Below are positions 24,691 through 33,849 of a stretch of DNA of 64,000 nucleotides, piece after piece. The position numbers and the translations under genes were made by a program. Numbering within the stretch: position 1 is the stretch's first letter; each line of letters begins with the position of its first letter. This DNA is from UBA10348 sp002469915 (lineage in GTDB: Bacteria > Bacteroidota > Rhodothermia > Rhodothermales > UBA10348). The notes below the pieces were generated by a model. It searched no databases and was not told where the DNA came from. It was given only the letters and a program-made list of their open reading frames with translations. The stretch is from contig JAQWHM010000015.1 of assembly GCA_029249345.1 (NCBI GenBank), positions 1 through 64,000 on the forward strand. The letters run 5' to 3'.

Positions 24691-26053
24691 GACACTTCCA
24701 ATCATATTGATCTTCGCTCTGTGTACGGTGTCAGCCAAGGCACAGGAGACGAAGGAAGTGCAAATCGAAAGCGAGTCGTTTCAGGCCCGTCAAGTTGATG
24801 GGATGACCGTGATTGAGCTCTTTCGCCCCATTCTCACCCATGAGGAGACCCGTTTAACCGCAGTAAATGGACTAGATGAAGGGAACGGGTACGTTAGATT
24901 TTGGGGGAGCGTCCGAATTGTCGAGAAAGAAGACACGATCAGGGCAGATCGGATTAGGTACCATAAGGACTCTAAAGTGGCCGTCGTCCAAGGTAATGTT
25001 AGCATGTCTGACGGAGAAGCGTTCTTGACGGCTCCATCTGCGGTCCATTTTTCCGAAGCAGACAGTACCACGTTCGATGACGGCGTGAGCTACCGAGATA
25101 GCCTAACGGTCCTAACGGCTGAGAGGGCAACTTATTTATCCGAGAACAATAGAGCACATTTCTCCTCTCGAGTAACCTTGTCTCAGGATCAGATACAGGT
25201 TTACTCCGATTCTTTGGTGTACGAGCGGGATACTGAAAGGTCATGGGCTTGGGGTCGTATCCTCGTTGAACAGGAGTCTGATTCTAGCTTGGTCTTCATG
25301 ATGGCCGACGTGATGCGTCGGCAGGCCAAAGTCGATTCGGTTCAGTTAACCGGAAATGGACTCATGGCCACTATAGATGCCGCGCAGAAGGATACTTTGT
25401 ATGTGAGTGCAGAGCGCTATTGGATGCATGAATCGGATTCTCTCCGAACCGTTATTGCTTCTGACTCTGTTATCGTGGCTTCCTCAGCCTACACAACTCG
25501 AACAGATTCGTTGGTGTCCAAAAGTGGGGAAGCGGACGTAAAACGGAGCCAGCTTTTCGGTACTCCGTTTATTTGGTTAGAGGACACGCAGGTAACAGCA
25601 GATAGTCTCACGATGCTCTCGACGCCTTCTCAACCAGATTCTGTGTTTGGATTTGGTGAGGTATTCGTGGCAACGCTAGAATCTGCCTCTGAACGCATTC
25701 AGCAAATTAAAGCCCAGCGATTAGTTGCTGTTTTGGATCAAGATTCTCTTAGAAGTCTGAAGTTTGAAGAAAATGCAGAAGCCTTATTCTATTCGAGAGA
25801 ACGAGATGATGACCCGTTGACAGCTGTACGGGCTTCGGCCGATGGGGCAATCTTCTACTTTACAGGGGGAGAAGTCGATAGTCTCGGGTTTTATGACGGA
25901 ATTGAGGGTACTTACTACTCAGAGAGCCAAATGGATAAACTGTCCAATCTTGCGGGCTATATTTGGGTACCCGAAAACAAACCGGATCGTGACGAGATGG
26001 CCAACGTGATTTGGTCTGAAATTGAGCTCAGAAGACGTCACGGTTTGGAATAA
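24683..26053 (+). CDS. OstA/LptA-like LPS transport protein
   Basis: Secreted protein of 456 aa with a signal peptide ending near SAKAQ. The sequence contains repeated OstA-type beta-jellyroll units (GYVRFWGSVRIVEKEDTIRADRIRYHKDSKVAVVQGNV; VQLTGNGLMATIDAAQKDTLYVSAERY). The chain is longer than canonical LptA, so it may form a longer section of the periplasmic bridge carrying LPS to LptD. The ATG at 24683 is chosen over the two upstream TTG codons. It sits between lptC and lptB, the standard context. Confidence 0.85.
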   Translation: MNKTLPIILIFALCTVSAKAQETKEVQIESESFQARQVDGMTVIELFRPILTHEETRLTAVNGLDEGNGYVRFWGSVRIVEKEDTIRADRIRYHKDSKVAVVQGNVSMSDGEAFLTAPSAVHFSEADSTTFDDGVSYRDSLTVLTAERATYLSENNRAHFSSRVTLSQDQIQVYSDSLVYERDTERSWAWGRILVEQESDSSLVFMMADVMRRQAKVDSVQLTGNGLMATIDAAQKDTLYVSAERYWMHESDSLRTVIASDSVIVASSAYTTRTDSLVSKSGEADVKRSQLFGTPFIWLEDTQVTADSLTMLSTPSQPDSVFGFGEVFVATLESASERIQQIKAQRLVAVLDQDSLRSLKFEENAEALFYSRERDDDPLTAVRASADGAIFYFTGGEVDSLGFYDGIEGTYYSESQMDKLSNLAGYIWVPENKPDRDEMANVIWSEIELRRRHGLE

Positions 26054-26060
26054 ATAAAGC

Positions 26061-27122
26061 ATGGCGCTTCACGAAATAGATCAGGCTCTGGACCACTTCA
26101 AAGCGGGATCGCCTCAAAAGGCGATCCCGATATTGGAGCGTGTCATTGAATTGGTGCCCACCTACGTGATAGCGCATGTCCTGTTGGCGCAAGCTTATGA
26201 AGCCGACCAACAAGAAGTGCAGGCTGTAAAGGCTTGGCGTCAGGCGCATCGCATGATACCCAACAGTCCGATGTTGCCATCGGCGATGGATGAGGAAGAA
26301 CCAGACGCGTTTCTGGATGAACTCATTCGTAAATCAACCCGATCAGAAAACTTCGAAGATGTTGTTCTTCCTGTTCCCGATCAAAACAGTATATCTCTCC
26401 GGGCTGAAGGGCTCGTAAAGCGGTACAAGAAGCGATCTGTGGTTAAGGCGATCGACCTTGAGGTGCGGCCAGGAGAGATTGTCGGACTGCTTGGACCAAA
26501 TGGGGCAGGAAAGACGACCTCTTTTTATATGATCGTAGGCATGATTCGACCCAGTGGGGGAAAAGTGTTTCTTGGGGACCAGGAGATTACGAAACTGCCC
26601 ATGTTCGAACGGGCTCGCAAAGGCATCGGATATCTTGCTCAAGAAGCCTCCATCTTTGCTCAGTTATCGGTTGAAGACAACCTGCATTCTGTTCTGGAAT
26701 ACCAATCGCTGTCCAAATCAGAGCGAAATACGCGGGTCGAGGAGCTTATTGAAGAGTTCAGGCTCGAACGAGTTAGGCGATCAAAAGGGTATATGCTGTC
26801 CGGAGGAGAACGGCGGCGAACCGAAATTGCTCGAGCACTGGCCACGCGTCCGGCCTTCTTTCTACTGGATGAGCCGTTCGCAGGGGTCGATCCTATTGCT
26901 GTGGAAGACATTCAGTCCATTGTTGCTGGTCTGAAGCGCAGAGGCATAGGCGTGCTCATAACGGATCATAATGTCCATGAGACGTTAGCTATCACAGACC
27001 GAGCTTATTTATTATATGAAGGGGCTATCCTAAAGCAAGGGACTGCACAGTCTTTGGCAACAGATCCGGAAGTGCGCCGGCGCTATTTGGGCGAGAACTT
27101 CACGCTGGAGCGCTACCTCTAA
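26061..27122 (+). CDS. lptB: LptB ABC ATPase with N-terminal TPR domain (fusion)
   Basis: LPS-export ATPase (LptB) of about 243 aa, joined in frame to about 105 extra N-terminal residues. The N-terminal part is TPR-like (DHFKAGSPQKAIPILERVIELVPTYV and AHVLLAQAYEA) followed by an acidic linker. The ATPase carries a Walker A (GPNGAGKT, 145-152), Q194, the signature LSGGE (246-250), a Walker B (FFLLDEP) and an H-loop (ITDHNV). It should power LPS extraction by LptFG, which is not in the window. The single start and unbroken frame speak against two separate genes. A perfect 11-bp hairpin lies in the TPR part. Confidence 0.92.
   Translation: MALHEIDQALDHFKAGSPQKAIPILERVIELVPTYVIAHVLLAQAYEADQQEVQAVKAWRQAHRMIPNSPMLPSAMDEEEPDAFLDELIRKSTRSENFEDVVLPVPDQNSISLRAEGLVKRYKKRSVVKAIDLEVRPGEIVGLLGPNGAGKTTSFYMIVGMIRPSGGKVFLGDQEITKLPMFERARKGIGYLAQEASIFAQLSVEDNLHSVLEYQSLSKSERNTRVEELIEEFRLERVRRSKGYMLSGGERRRTEIARALATRPAFFLLDEPFAGVDPIAVEDIQSIVAGLKRRGIGVLITDHNVHETLAITDRAYLLYEGAILKQGTAQSLATDPEVRRRYLGENFTLERYL
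26104..26129. repeat. Perfect 11-bp hairpin inside the TPR-LptB gene
   Basis: CGGGATCGCCT (26104-26114) pairs perfectly with AGGCGATCCCG (26119-26129), with a CAAA loop. It encodes about residues 15-23 of the TPR segment. It is sited 43 nt after the start, so it might also affect early translation. Confidence 0.8.
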
Positions 27123-27180
27123 GGAACAGCAAATTCATCCATGTGTCTATTAAGCCTGTTTTTTAATCCATCTATCCATC

Positions 27181-28473
27181 GTGAGTTCAGTGTCTGATCA
27201 GGGAAATATTTACGACGAGTTTGAGTGGCGAGGACTTTTGTTCGACGCAACTCCTGACCTGAAAGAATTGCTGGGAAAGGAATCCATGACGGCCTACATC
27301 GGGTTCGATCCAACGGCTTCATCCCTTCATGTAGGTTCGCTGCTACCCATTATGGGTCTCGCGAGGCTTCAGCGTTTTGGGCATCACGCAATCGCTTTGG
27401 TCGGTGGAGGTACGGGTTTAATTGGAGATCCCAGTGGCAAGACCGCTGAACGTCAGTTGCTGACGAAGGAGAAGGTCCAAGAGAATTTGGATGGAATCAA
27501 AAATCAGTTGTCTCACTTCCTGGATTTTGAAGCCGAAGGCAATCCTGCCCGCATTGAGAATAATCTCGACTGGCTAGGAGAACTGCAGTTAATCGATTTC
27601 TTGAGGGATACCGGCAAGCACTTTACGGTCAACTACATGTTGTCCAAAGAGTCTGTAAAGCGTCGAATTGAGGCAGAAGACGGCATTTCCTATACTGAGT
27701 TCACGTATATGATGCTTCAGGCCTATGATTTTCTAGCGTTGAGTCGCAGAAGGGGATGTAACCTCCAGCTTGGTGGAAGTGATCAGTGGGGCAACATCCT
27801 AGCTGGCACAGATTTGATCAGAAGAGCAGACTCCAAAAAGGCACACGGCCTAGTTTTTCCTCTGGTTACTAATTCATCGGGCACTAAGTTTGGTAAAACG
27901 GAGTCTGGAACGGTTTGGTTGGATCCGGAACGTACCTCACCTTATCGGTTTTATCAGTTCTGGATGAACACGGACGACCGAGATGTTATTCCCTACCTCA
28001 AGTACTTTACTTGGTTGGGTCGTGAGGAAATTGAAGCCCTTGAATCGGAATTCAATGAGAACCCTGGTGCAAGAACGGCTCAACGCACGCTCGCCCAGCA
28101 TGCAACGACACTTGTCCATGGGGCCGCTGAGTACGAGAAAGCGCTCGTTGCTTCTAAGGTTCTATTTGGCGGTTCTCTAGAGGCTATGACTGTGGCGGAC
28201 TTGAAAGATATTTTCGAAGATGTACCCTCCACGACGTTGAGTTCGGCGTCGTTGTCTGATGGGGGAATGGGGCTTCTGTCTTTGTGCACCGAAACGGGCA
28301 TAACCGGATCCAATGGAGAGGCCCGTAGGCTGATCAGGCAGGGCGGCTTGTTCATTAATAATGAACGTGTTGTTGATGAAAATGCGGCCTTTACATCTGA
28401 TGACTTGATTGAAGGAACGCTAGCCGTTCTTCGCAAAGGGAAACGAAATTACCATCTCGTCCAGGTGGGATAA
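27181..28473 (+). CDS. tyrS: Tyrosyl-tRNA synthetase
   Basis: Class I aminoacyl-tRNA synthetase of 430 aa charging tRNA-Tyr. The HIGH-like motif HVGS (H50), the tyrosine-pocket GGSDQWGN and the KFGKT motif (for KMSKS) are present. The C-terminal S4-like tRNA-binding domain (about 365-430) contains ARRLIRQGGLFINNERV. The start is a GTG at 27181. It is 58 nt after lptB and 9 nt before aroF, so it may be cotranscribed with both. Confidence 0.97.
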   Translation: MSSVSDQGNIYDEFEWRGLLFDATPDLKELLGKESMTAYIGFDPTASSLHVGSLLPIMGLARLQRFGHHAIALVGGGTGLIGDPSGKTAERQLLTKEKVQENLDGIKNQLSHFLDFEAEGNPARIENNLDWLGELQLIDFLRDTGKHFTVNYMLSKESVKRRIEAEDGISYTEFTYMMLQAYDFLALSRRRGCNLQLGGSDQWGNILAGTDLIRRADSKKAHGLVFPLVTNSSGTKFGKTESGTVWLDPERTSPYRFYQFWMNTDDRDVIPYLKYFTWLGREEIEALESEFNENPGARTAQRTLAQHATTLVHGAAEYEKALVASKVLFGGSLEAMTVADLKDIFEDVPSTTLSSASLSDGGMGLLSLCTETGITGSNGEARRLIRQGGLFINNERVVDENAAFTSDDLIEGTLAVLRKGKRNYHLVQVG

Positions 28474-28482
28474 GAGGCCGCT

Positions 28483-29517
28483 ATGATCGTAGTAATGAAT
28501 TCAAATGCGGTGGAGGCTCAGGTCGAAGCAGTGATTGCTGCACTCAACGACCATGGGTTTGATGTGCACCGTTCCAGTGGCAGTCGGCAAACCATTCTGG
28601 GCGCTATCGGCGTAAAACCGGAATTTGATCCGCGACATCTGCAATTGCTAGACGGAGTTGCGGAAGTTCACCGTGTCACGGAGCCGTATAAATTTGCCAG
28701 CCGATCCTGGAAGGCGGAAAATACGGTGGTACACGTCGGAGATGTAGCCGTTGGTGGTGATATGGTCGTCGTAATGGCGGGTCCGTGCAGTGTAGAATCA
28801 GAAGAGCAGATTGAAGCGAGTGCTGCACATGTGGCTTCTTGTGGCGTTCAGGTTCTTCGCGGCGGCGCCTTTAAACCCCGCTCATCTCCTTATTCATTTC
28901 AGGGGCTCGGTGAGGACGGTCTTCGAATGATGCGCGCCGCCGCTGATCGGAATGGCCTCAAAGTGGTCACTGAGATGATGGATATGGCTCATGCCAACCT
29001 GATGGTGAAATACGCCGATATCATTCAGATCGGAGCCCGAAACATGCAGAACTTTCCTCTGCTACGGCTGGCCGGCCAAACAGGGTTGCCTGTGCTGCTA
29101 AAGCGGGGTATGTCTGCCACGATAAAGGAATGGTTGATGAGTGCGGAATACATCCTCGCAGAAAACAACCCTAATGTGATTCTCTGCGAACGTGGCATAC
29201 GGACTTTCGAAAACTATACGCGGAATACACTTGACCTGAGTGCCGTGCCGGTAATTAAGGCACTTAGCCACTTACCCATTATTGTTGATCCTAGTCATGG
29301 AGTAGGCATCCGTGACAAGGTGTTACCAATGGCCCGTGCCGGAATTGCCGCCGGCGCAGATGGTTTGATGATTGAAGTTCATCCGAACCCGGCCGATGCC
29401 TTAAGTGATGGGCCTCAGTCGCTTCCATTTGCTCCTTTTTCGGAGTTAATGAATCAGGTTGGGCAAATCGCTTCGGTTATTGGGCGAACATCAGGTTCGA
29501 GTGTTCAATCGATATAG
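28483..29517 (+). CDS. aroF: 3-deoxy-7-phosphoheptulonate synthase (AroF type, with regulatory domain)
   Basis: First step of the shikimate pathway: PEP plus erythrose-4-phosphate to DAHP. The N-terminal ferredoxin-like (ACT-like) domain (about residues 1-75) resembles the feedback-control domain of the Thermotoga enzyme. The catalytic barrel (about 90-335) carries AGPCSVES, GGAFKPRSSPYSFQGLG, GARNMQNFPLL, KRGMSATIKEW and DPSHGVGIR. It starts 9 nt after tyrS, a tight aromatic-amino-acid pairing. Confidence 0.96.
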   Translation: MIVVMNSNAVEAQVEAVIAALNDHGFDVHRSSGSRQTILGAIGVKPEFDPRHLQLLDGVAEVHRVTEPYKFASRSWKAENTVVHVGDVAVGGDMVVVMAGPCSVESEEQIEASAAHVASCGVQVLRGGAFKPRSSPYSFQGLGEDGLRMMRAAADRNGLKVVTEMMDMAHANLMVKYADIIQIGARNMQNFPLLRLAGQTGLPVLLKRGMSATIKEWLMSAEYILAENNPNVILCERGIRTFENYTRNTLDLSAVPVIKALSHLPIIVDPSHGVGIRDKVLPMARAGIAAGADGLMIEVHPNPADALSDGPQSLPFAPFSELMNQVGQIASVIGRTSGSSVQSI

Positions 29518-29635
29518 GGAGTTTCCCCGTAGACAGGGTCATCAGTCTTCCCGATTATGGTGCATTATTTTTTTCAGGGATTCTGTTCAGCGAGGAAGGT
29601 TATTAAGACATCAGTAATAAAATGTATTAATATTT

Positions 29636-31468
29636 ATGTGTGGAATAGTTGGTTATATCGGAGAACGTCAGGCGGCTGACGTATTAGTTAAAGGATTATC
29701 AAGACTTGAGTATCGAGGGTATGATTCGGCCGGAGTCGCCGTGGTTAATGGGAGTCTGGAGGTCCGAAAAAAGACAGGTAAAGTTTCTGCCCTATCTGCG
29801 GATATCCTAAATAGTTATCCAAAGGGCCAGTTGGGAATTGGCCATACGCGGTGGGCAACGCATGGAGCGCCGAATGATACCAACGCTCATCCTCATGAAA
29901 GCAGTGATGGGTCTTTTGCACTCGTTCACAATGGTATCATTGAAAACTATACAGCGCTTCGGCAGAGCTTGACAGATCGTGGATATTCGTTCAAGTCTCA
30001 GACAGACACAGAAGTGTTGGTTCGCTTGATCGAAGATGTACTCAAAACCACCGGATTATCACTGGGCAAAGCGATCCAGCAAGCATTGAGTCAGGTCAAA
30101 GGGACCTATGGAATCGCTGTGGTGAGTAGTGAAGATCCGGACATGTTGATTGCGGCCAGAAAAGGAAGCCCGCTTATTCTAGGAGTAGGGAACGGTGAGT
30201 ACTTTTTAGGATCGGATGCTGCACCAATTATCGAATACACCCGTCAGGTGGTGTATTTGAATGATGGTGAACTCGTGATTGTGCGTCGCGATGGCTTCAA
30301 GGTGTTTACAGTTGAAAATGTAGCCTTGAACAAGACCATTCATGAGCTGGAATGGGATCTTGAGCAGATCGAAAAAGGTGGATATGAGCACTTCATGCTC
30401 AAGGAAATCATGGAACAGCCCCAGGCGCTGGAAAACGCGATGCGTGGTCGGGTCAGGGAAGAGCTTCCCATTATTAAGTTGGGTGGGCTCATCGATCATA
30501 TTGATTCACTCAGAGAGGCCAAGCGCATCATCATCTGTGCTTGTGGGACATCGTGGCATGCAGCGTTGGTGGGAGAGTATCTCATTGAGAGCCTAGCTCG
30601 CATTCCTGTTGAAGTTGAGTATGCGTCTGAGTTTCGATATCGAAATCCCATTTTGGGAGATGGCGATGCTGTTTTCGTTATTTCTCAAAGTGGAGAGACA
30701 GCAGATACCCTGGCGGCCGTACGAGAGGCACAAGCTAAAGGTGTTCCGGTGTACGGTATTTGTAATACGGTTGGAGCTACCATCGCGCGGGAAACCGATG
30801 CAGGCGTCTATCTTCATGCCGGCCCCGAGATCGGAGTCGCTTCAACGAAGGCATTCACGGCCCAAGTCACGGTTTTATCCCAAATTGCTATCCAATTGGG
30901 TAAGGATCGGGTACTTTCAGAAGAGGAGTGTATTGACCTTGGAAAGCAGTTGATGGCTATTCCAGAAAAGATTACCCAAGTGTTGGAGACGCGGGACAAA
31001 ATCTACAAGTTGGCTGAGATCTTCCGATACGCCAATAACTTCTTATACCTGGGAAGAGGGCCCAATTTCCCGGTGGCTCTTGAGGGTGCTTTGAAGCTGA
31101 AGGAAATCTCTTATATCCATGCCGAAGGGTATCCGGCTGCCGAAATGAAGCACGGGCCAATTGCACTAATTGACCGATTCATGCCGGTGGTGTTTATCGC
31201 GACAATGGATAGCACCTTTGAAAAGGTCGTATCTAATATTGAGGAAGTGGTAGCTAGGGATGGAGCCGTAATCGTTGTTACCGATGCGCCCGTTGGGCGA
31301 CTGGATGAGCTCTGCGAGCATGTCATTCGCATTCCTTCCACACCCGAGTTGCTCTCTCCGCTTCTTACGGTGATTCCACTTCAATTACTTTCTTATTATA
31401 TTGCGGTCATGCGTGGATGTGACGTCGATCAGCCGCGTAACCTGGCCAAAAGTGTAACGGTAGAATAA
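29636..31468 (+). CDS. glmS: Glucosamine-fructose-6-phosphate aminotransferase
   Basis: Makes glucosamine-6-phosphate from fructose-6-phosphate and glutamine, the entry to UDP-GlcNAc for peptidoglycan and LPS. The glutaminase domain opens MCGIVGYIG with catalytic Cys 2 (Cys 1 after Met removal), followed by GIGHTRWATHG. Two SIS sugar-phosphate isomerase domains follow (CGTSWHAALVGEYLIE; FVISQSGETADT; FLYLGRGPNFPVALEG), ending in LAKSVTVE, which is typical. The length (610 aa) is normal. The 118-nt upstream gap is AT-rich and likely holds its promoter; I do not see a glmS ribozyme core. Confidence 0.97.
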   Translation: MCGIVGYIGERQAADVLVKGLSRLEYRGYDSAGVAVVNGSLEVRKKTGKVSALSADILNSYPKGQLGIGHTRWATHGAPNDTNAHPHESSDGSFALVHNGIIENYTALRQSLTDRGYSFKSQTDTEVLVRLIEDVLKTTGLSLGKAIQQALSQVKGTYGIAVVSSEDPDMLIAARKGSPLILGVGNGEYFLGSDAAPIIEYTRQVVYLNDGELVIVRRDGFKVFTVENVALNKTIHELEWDLEQIEKGGYEHFMLKEIMEQPQALENAMRGRVREELPIIKLGGLIDHIDSLREAKRIIICACGTSWHAALVGEYLIESLARIPVEVEYASEFRYRNPILGDGDAVFVISQSGETADTLAAVREAQAKGVPVYGICNTVGATIARETDAGVYLHAGPEIGVASTKAFTAQVTVLSQIAIQLGKDRVLSEEECIDLGKQLMAIPEKITQVLETRDKIYKLAEIFRYANNFLYLGRGPNFPVALEGALKLKEISYIHAEGYPAAEMKHGPIALIDRFMPVVFIATMDSTFEKVVSNIEEVVARDGAVIVVTDAPVGRLDELCEHVIRIPSTPELLSPLLTVIPLQLLSYYIAVMRGCDVDQPRNLAKSVTVE

Positions 31469-31491
31469 ATTACGGAGTGAAATTTTCTGCT

Positions 31492-31737
31492 ATGAAATGG
31501 GAAAAAATAAGAACCAAAGTAATTTTTGGAAATGGAGGGTTTGGTTTTGTTTTTCCACTATTGGTTTTGGTGTGGTTTCTATATGATCTAAAGTTATACT
31601 TTATAGATGGGGTATCCGCAGGTTATTTGGAAGCATTAAGTGATCCGATATTTTATTTAATTGTACCTGCAGGGATATTATTTGTATTGGTTATAATGTT
31701 TGTTTTGAGCAAGATCTTTCCAAAACCCAAGTCTTGA
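31492..31737 (+). CDS. Small AT-rich membrane protein, unknown
   Basis: An 81-residue protein starting MKWEKIRTKVIFGNGG with two hydrophobic segments (about residues 17-32 and 51-73) and a basic end. I do not recognise a family. Its base composition is clearly more AT-rich than its neighbours, so it may have been acquired separately. It begins 23 nt after glmS, so readthrough expression is possible. The ATG at 31492 is taken instead of the GTG at 31477. Confidence 0.55.
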   Translation: MKWEKIRTKVIFGNGGFGFVFPLLVLVWFLYDLKLYFIDGVSAGYLEALSDPIFYLIVPAGILFVLVIMFVLSKIFPKPKS

Positions 31738-31874
31738 CTGTAAGTGTTCAGTGATTATTTACACACCGATTCTGCTTTAATTTTAAATATTTCAGTAAGA
31801 GTCAGATAGGGTCTTTTATGATCCAATTGACAACCGTGGAATAGTCACGACTGATACAAGGATAATGAAACGTA

Positions 31875-31908
31875 AAAGGGGATCGGCGCAGATGCGCCGA
31901 TCCCCTTT
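31875..31908 (-). terminator. Strong hairpin terminator between convergent genes
   Basis: Perfect 15-bp stem (31875-31889 with 31894-31908) and an AGAT loop. On the minus strand it is followed by TTACG after a TTTT stretch that includes the stem end. It lies 33 nt beyond the stop of the minus-strand gene at 31941 and may also stop plus-strand readthrough from glmS. The rest of 31738-31940 shows nothing I can name. Confidence 0.75.
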
Positions 31909-31940
31909 CACTTACCAAGGAGCTCGAACTATAAATTGGT

Positions 31941-32321
31941 CTAAGGTGCCCGCATTCTTGCCACTTGTGTTTCCCGAACGGCAATGGGCGTATTATCGGC
32001 GTCCGTACCAGGCTTGAGGTCAAAAGCCGCATAGGTCGCAGAACTAATGCGGTAGTCCCGGGTGGTATCAAAAAATAGATACGCTTCTCGGTCATTGATC
32101 CACCACCGGTTCTCTTGGACTTCATTGGCACGCTGTAGTGCCATCGAAAGTACCTGTTCGTCTGTCATGCCCCCTCTTCTGAACGATTCAACCTCTACTG
32201 CGAGGGGTCGAGTTGCAAGACCGTCAAGTACATAAAAAACGGTAAAGCACGTTATCAGCCACAAAAGAACTCCCCGAATGGAATTCGAATTGGTCAGCCG
32301 ATGATAAGGGGATGCGAGCAT
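31941..32321 (-). CDS. Hypothetical single-pass membrane protein
   Basis: About 126 aa from the ATG at 32321 (a longer frame starts at 32360). It has one membrane helix (about residues 17-37, GVLLWLITCFTVFYVLDGLA), then a soluble domain with MTDEQVLSMALQRANEVQENRWW and a Tyr/Asp-rich strand region. No family recognised. The membrane topology suggests the C-terminal domain is extracytoplasmic. It is closed by the hairpin at 31875-31908. Confidence 0.65.
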   Translation of the reverse strand: MLASPYHRLTNSNSIRGVLLWLITCFTVFYVLDGLATRPLAVEVESFRRGGMTDEQVLSMALQRANEVQENRWWINDREAYLFFDTTRDYRISSATYAAFDLKPGTDADNTPIAVRETQVARMRAP

Positions 32322-32591
32322 GTGAGTGGTGTAGCAAACTTGGGCGGATAGTAGCAGCAATCTCGTTCTAGCTCTGACAGTTGCATAAAGCGTGCCACGA
32401 TTGCTCTCAGAGTTGAATACGGTTTGTTTTTGCAGATTTGCGTCTCGAAGTCACTTCTTTTTGTGTGGATGAGTCTCACTCTGCGAAATTGGGTCTCAAG
32501 ATGGTTCCTTAAGGCGGGCTTGAATCCATGGACTGAACCAAAACCGGGTCATGGCGTACACCGCCGACCTTTGCCCACACCCCAACGCACC

Positions 32592-33668
32592 ATGATCAAC
32601 CCGGAAATTCTGGACAACATTGAGAAGCGCTTTGCGGACATCACTACGGAGATGTCTGATCCTTCTGTTGCCACGGATCCTAAAAAAATGGCATTGCTTG
32701 GTCGGGAGCATACCTCATTGAGGACTATCGTTGAGGAAGTACGTCTATATCGCAAAAACGTCGATGAGATTTCGGACCTCAAAGAGCTTCTTACGATTGA
32801 GGACGATGAGGAGATGATTCAGATGGCAAAAGCTGAATTGTCAGAATTAGAATCAACCCTGCCTAAGAAGGAAGAAGACCTTAGGTTAATGCTGATTCCT
32901 AAGAATCCGGAAGATGCGAAAGATGCGATCATTGAAGTTCGAGCCGGAACGGGTGGGGACGAGGCAGCGCTTTTTGCCGGCGATCTTTTTAGGCTATACA
33001 GCCGTATTGCCGAAAATAAAGGGTGGAAGATTGAGTTGATGAATACCTCCCAGGGTACCAAGGGAGGGTTTAAGGAAATTGTGTTTGGCGTTAGTGGTCC
33101 CGATGCGTTCGGCACCATGAAGTACGAGAGCGGAGTGCACCGCGTACAACGCGTTCCTGCGACCGAGTCCAGTGGGCGTATCCATACGTCAGCAGCGACG
33201 GTAGCCGTATTACCAGAGGCGGAAGATGTGGATGTTGATATTCACGCAAACGATCTCAAGATTGACGTATACCGTAGTAGTGGTCCAGGTGGTCAAAGTG
33301 TGAACACGACAGATTCCGCAGTACGAATCACACATATTCCAACAGGATTAGTCGTGACGTGTCAGGACGAGAAAAGTCAGCACAAAAACAAGGATAAAGC
33401 ACTTCGAGTCCTGCGCTCGAGACTGTATGAACTGAAGTTAGCTGAAATCCAAGCCGAGCGAAGCGAAGCCCGTCGTTCTCAGGTTTCTTCTGGAGATCGG
33501 AGCGCAAAAATTCGGACCTATAATTGGCCTCAGGGTCGGGTAACGGATCATAGATTGGAAGGAGATGAAAAGAACCATGCACTGGAAAAGGTGATGAATG
33601 GTGATCTCGATGACATCCTAAAAGCTTTGCGCACCGCAGAAAACGCCGATCGTCTGGCAAATATGTAG
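32592..33668 (+). CDS. prfA: Peptide chain release factor 1
   Basis: Terminates translation at UAA and UAG. The protein is 358 aa with the catalytic GGQ at residues 233-235 (SSGPGGQSVNTTDSAVRITH), and RF1-type neighbours such as GRIHTSAATVAVLPE. The ATG at 32592 is chosen over a frame that starts at 32424, because the family begins at MINPEILDNIEKR. The gap 32361-32591 between the divergent genes should hold the promoters. Confidence 0.97.
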   Translation: MINPEILDNIEKRFADITTEMSDPSVATDPKKMALLGREHTSLRTIVEEVRLYRKNVDEISDLKELLTIEDDEEMIQMAKAELSELESTLPKKEEDLRLMLIPKNPEDAKDAIIEVRAGTGGDEAALFAGDLFRLYSRIAENKGWKIELMNTSQGTKGGFKEIVFGVSGPDAFGTMKYESGVHRVQRVPATESSGRIHTSAATVAVLPEAEDVDVDIHANDLKIDVYRSSGPGGQSVNTTDSAVRITHIPTGLVVTCQDEKSQHKNKDKALRVLRSRLYELKLAEIQAERSEARRSQVSSGDRSAKIRTYNWPQGRVTDHRLEGDEKNHALEKVMNGDLDDILKALRTAENADRLANM

Positions 33669-33734
33669 ACTACCCCCTCCTTCACGAATGCAGTCCCCTT
33701 CCTGTGCAGATTCGGCGAAAGTGAAGTCTCAGAG

Positions 33735-33777
33735 TTGATTTGCCTCTTGAAAACCGTATTTTGCGGTTCTGTACAAT
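33735..33777 (+). promoter_or_regulatory. Possible promoter(s) of the rpsF operon
   Basis: TTGATT (33735-33740) and TATTTT (33757-33762) are 16 nt apart; a second pair TTGAAA (33747-33752) and TACAAT (33772-33777) is 19 nt apart. Either could start transcription of rpsF-rpsR-rplI. Matches are moderate and neither is proven. Confidence 0.35.
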
Positions 33778-33820
33778 CCCTGCTCCGAGCGCGCTTGCAA
33801 ATAGCAGACGTTTTTCGGGG
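33778..33820 (+). promoter_or_regulatory. Candidate structured leader of rpsF (S6:S18-type)
   Basis: Directly upstream of rpsF, CCC TGCT (33778-33784) can pair with AGCA (33803-33806) and GGGG (33817-33820), with CCG at 33785-33787 placed just inside the stem. From established knowledge, rpsF leaders that bind the S6:S18 complex carry a CCG in an internal loop. This match is short and the pairing is interrupted, so it is a weak call. Confidence 0.3.
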
Positions 33821-33849
33821 CATAGCCCATCAATTTTCCACGGGGATAT

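Noticed and set aside
29518..29635. glmS ribozyme
   Set aside because: The upstream gap is only 118 nt and AT-rich, and I see no ribozyme core; glmS ribozymes are mainly in Gram-positive bacteria.
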